Source: an uncultured Neisseria sp.
GTDB taxonomy: Bacteria > Pseudomonadota > Gammaproteobacteria > Burkholderiales > Neisseriaceae
NCBI GenBank assembly: GCA_937919795.1
Contig: CALFOA010000057.1
Span: 1-6,646 of the forward strand
Length of the DNA stretch: 6,646 bases
Direction of reading: 5' to 3'
Position numbers and translations under genes: made by a program. Below, piece after piece: positions 6,613-6,646 of the stretch (its first letter is position 1; every line of letters starts with the position of its first letter). The notes under the pieces were generated by a model. It was not told where the DNA came from. It searched no databases and worked only from the letters and a program-made list of their open reading frames with translations.

Positions 6613-6646
6613 AGATCGGAAGAGCACACGTCTGAACTCCAGTCAC
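6613..6646. other. Illumina TruSeq-type adapter (sequencing artefact)
   Basis: The final 34 bases begin AGATCGGAAGAGCACACG and continue to the window end exactly as the Illumina TruSeq read-through adapter. In the gltA frame they encode [11 protein letters not shown] after KIGRPR, where the family continues differently. On the minus strand they give [12 protein letters not shown], a well-known contaminant peptide in databases. They should be trimmed; the organism's sequence ends at 6612. Confidence 0.98.

Noticed and set aside
6628..6635. CGTCTGAA, 8 bases of the DUS core, near the window end
   Set aside because: It is part of the sequencing adapter, which happens to share these bases, and is not genomic.
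5357..6646. Long minus-strand open frame opposite gltA, 429 residues beginning [12 protein letters not shown]
   Set aside because: Its first residues are the translated reverse complement of the Illumina adapter, and the rest is antisense to a clear gltA.

Overview
The window comes from a member of the Neisseriaceae, most likely a Neisseria or a close relative. Three things support this: 12-base DNA uptake sequences (DUS) of the AGGCCGTCTGAA and ATGCCGTCTGAA types, TCA-cycle proteins that read like their Neisseria counterparts throughout, and the gene order sdhC-sdhD-sdhA-sdhB-sdhE-gltA. The species cannot be named from this stretch. A complete NAD-type malate dehydrogenase gene beside sdh argues against N. 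meningitidis and N. gonorrhoeae, which, as I recall, lack mdh and use malate:quinone oxidoreductase.

Layout: bases 1-115 hold a degenerate fragment resembling the inner part of a neisserial Correia-type repeat. A strong intrinsic terminator (about 110-140) ends mdh, which lies on the minus strand (155-1132). A 701-bp divergent intergenic region (1133-1833) follows. It carries a candidate mdh promoter, two good DUS facing each other, one degenerate DUS and no convincing gene. On the plus strand a tight operon runs sdhC (1834-2211), sdhD (2205-2552), sdhA (2549-4312), sdhB (4325-5029) and sdhE (5033-5281). After a 102-bp gap with a DUS and two small hairpins comes gltA (from 5384), which runs off the window. 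The last 34 bases (6613-6646) are not genomic: they are an Illumina TruSeq-type adapter joined to the end of the contig, so gltA is cut about 17 codons short of its usual length.

Together the genes form one oxidative block of the TCA cycle. GltA makes citrate from oxaloacetate and acetyl-CoA. SdhCDAB oxidises succinate to fumarate and passes electrons through FAD, three Fe-S clusters and heme b to quinone. SdhE attaches the FAD to SdhA. Mdh regenerates oxaloacetate from malate. All catalytic and cofactor residues I looked for are present.

I found no new biological system here. The observations most worth a second look are the adapter at the contig end, an exact meningococcal-type DUS built into the [2Fe-2S] motif of sdhB, and the DUS-bounded 198-bp segment of unknown origin in the mdh-sdhC intergenic region.
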